From assembly GCF_900119485.1 (NCBI RefSeq), contig NZ_FPJZ01000001.1:412053-476052 (forward strand): a stretch of DNA of 64,000 nt, written 5' to 3'. The translations under genes and the position numbers were made by a program. The stretch is from Thermoactinomyces sp. DSM 45891. Lineage in GTDB: Bacteria > Bacillota > Bacilli > Thermoactinomycetales > Thermoactinomycetaceae. This document shows, piece after piece, positions 63,211 through 64,000 of this stretch; position 1 is the first letter of the stretch, and the number at the start of each line of letters is the position of its first letter. Below the pieces are notes generated by a model, which worked only from the letters and a program-made list of their open reading frames with translations, did not search any database and was not told the origin of the DNA.

Positions 63211-63825
63211 TTATTTACTTTCCTCCACTTTACTACCAGCTTTTTCTACAAATTTTTTCCAAGATTGATTGAATTGTGTTATGTCTTTTTCTTGTTGTTT
63301 AAGGGCATTGTTGAATTTCGACTCAGCATTTTCAAGTTCTGTTGCATTCTTATCAGTTGAGTCCTTTAGAAACTTACCAAACACTCCTACAAACTGTCCT
63401 TGCGCCGCACTGACTTCGATTTCTGTTTTCATGCCTTTCTCAAAATCAACAACAAATTGCTCTGCTAATTTTTTGGTCTCCGCGTCTTGAAATTTGGTAG
63501 CTAACTCCTTCAACTGAGGCATTCCATCATGAATCTTCTTCGCACCTTCGCTATAGGCTTTTACATCCTTAACAGCATTTTCCAAAAGCGACAATGCCTC
63601 TTTACGTTTTGCATCAGATAATCCGTTAGGAGAGCTTTCCATGTTAGTAGCAAGCTGTTCAATTTGTTCAGCTGCTTTAATTGATAAATCAATATTTTTA
63701 TTTTGATTAGCAACCGTTTTGTTCATATCATCAAGAATTTTCGTTTCGTTCACTTTATCTTTGACGAAAGAACAGCCACTCATAACAGTTAGTGCAAATA
63801 AAATAACTAGAATTTTATTCTTCAA
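63211..63825 (-). CDS. YkyA-like cell-wall-binding lipoprotein
   Basis: About 204 residues. Signal with lipobox VMSGC (Cys18 from the TTG start), then an all-helical, coiled-coil-rich, Lys/Glu-rich body matching the YkyA-type putative cell-wall-binding lipoprotein plan (LENAVKDVKAYSEGAKKI, DKNATELENAESKFN). Function unknown. The TTG at 63825 was chosen since AAAGAGGA stands nine bases before it; two in-frame ATG codons further up lie on or too near that site. Single gene on - with AT-rich upstream DNA to the window end. Confidence 0.65.
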   Translation of the reverse strand: MKNKILVILFALTVMSGCSFVKDKVNETKILDDMNKTVANQNKNIDLSIKAAEQIEQLATNMESSPNGLSDAKRKEALSLLENAVKDVKAYSEGAKKIHDGMPQLKELATKFQDAETKKLAEQFVVDFEKGMKTEIEVSAAQGQFVGVFGKFLKDSTDKNATELENAESKFNNALKQQEKDITQFNQSWKKFVEKAGSKVEESK

Positions 63826-64000
63826 AATCATCATTCCTCTTTATATATGTTATAAAAACAGCATTTTCAATAATACTATATTTTTTTGTTTATGTATATA
63901 TTTTCTTGTAAATATAAATATATAGTAGATTTTCTCTAAATGTAGATGTTGTATCAGGGTTTTAGTAAAATTAAATTGAATGAAAATTTTTATAAACAGA

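Overview
The window is a gene-dense, low-GC stretch of chromosome from an endospore-forming Firmicute (Bacillales-like). The sporulation genes show this: spoVB, an alpha/beta-type SASP, spo0M, a SafA-like LysM protein and a CotS-like kinase. So does a gene block shared with Bacillus subtilis: ruvC-ruvA-ruvB-queA-tgt-yajC, yrzE, yrbG, spoVB, comN, secDF, recJ, apt. A member of Thermoactinomycetaceae is plausible but cannot be proven from sequence reading alone. I see no tRNA, rRNA, insertion sequence, prophage or CRISPR array.

Layout. 1-6.8 kb: a citrate-hydroxamate siderophore operon cut by the window edge, in the order decarboxylase, IucA/IucC synthetase, acyltransferase, N-hydroxylase, second IucA/IucC synthetase. 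This is the order of rhbBCDEF (rhizobactin/schizokinen type). 7-9.2 kb: an orphan amino-acid-binding lipoprotein and a dGTPase. 9.3-16.2 kb: a Bce-type antimicrobial peptide sensing and detoxification module, with response regulator, intramembrane-sensing kinase, permease 1, ATPase and permease 2. Two perfect inverted repeats mark the likely regulator sites. 16.2-23.5 kb: DedA protein, DUF1801 protein, a heterodimeric BmrCD-like multidrug ABC exporter behind an unannotated leader (promoter, 47-codon small ORF, two tandem terminators), a Yip1 membrane protein and a PadR/HAAS-type pair with a 14-bp-arm operator.

23.6-33.8 kb: flavohemoglobin hmp divergent from a Crp/Fnr regulator with a TGTGA-N6-TCACA site between them; LysR regulator and APC transporter; typA/bipA behind a leader RNA with two competing folds and a terminator; a homogentisate-dioxygenase-like gene with a flavin-reductase-like gene; an AraC/GyrI regulator; and an azoreductase. 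34-48.4 kb: the conserved housekeeping block (apt, recJ, CDF transporter, secF, secD, comN, spoVB, yrbG, yrzE, yajC, tgt, queA, ruvB, ruvA, ruvC). 48.5-51.1 kb: a DnaD-like protein and two NodB deacetylases. 51.2-55.2 kb: mntABCD manganese importer with an MntR-type operator; the MntC permease carries a DtxR/MntR-like tail. 55.2-60.2 kb: SASP, spo0M, a split NAD+ synthetase (ammonia-dependent subunit plus nitrilase-type partner), CotS-like kinase and LysM coat protein. 60.4-63.1 kb: SGNH esterase with an ABC-2 transporter. 63.2-63.8 kb: a YkyA-like lipoprotein.

The best candidates for new biology are regulatory RNAs and operators: the bmrCD leader peptide/attenuator, the typA leader switch and the duplicated regulator site in the two-permease Bce locus.
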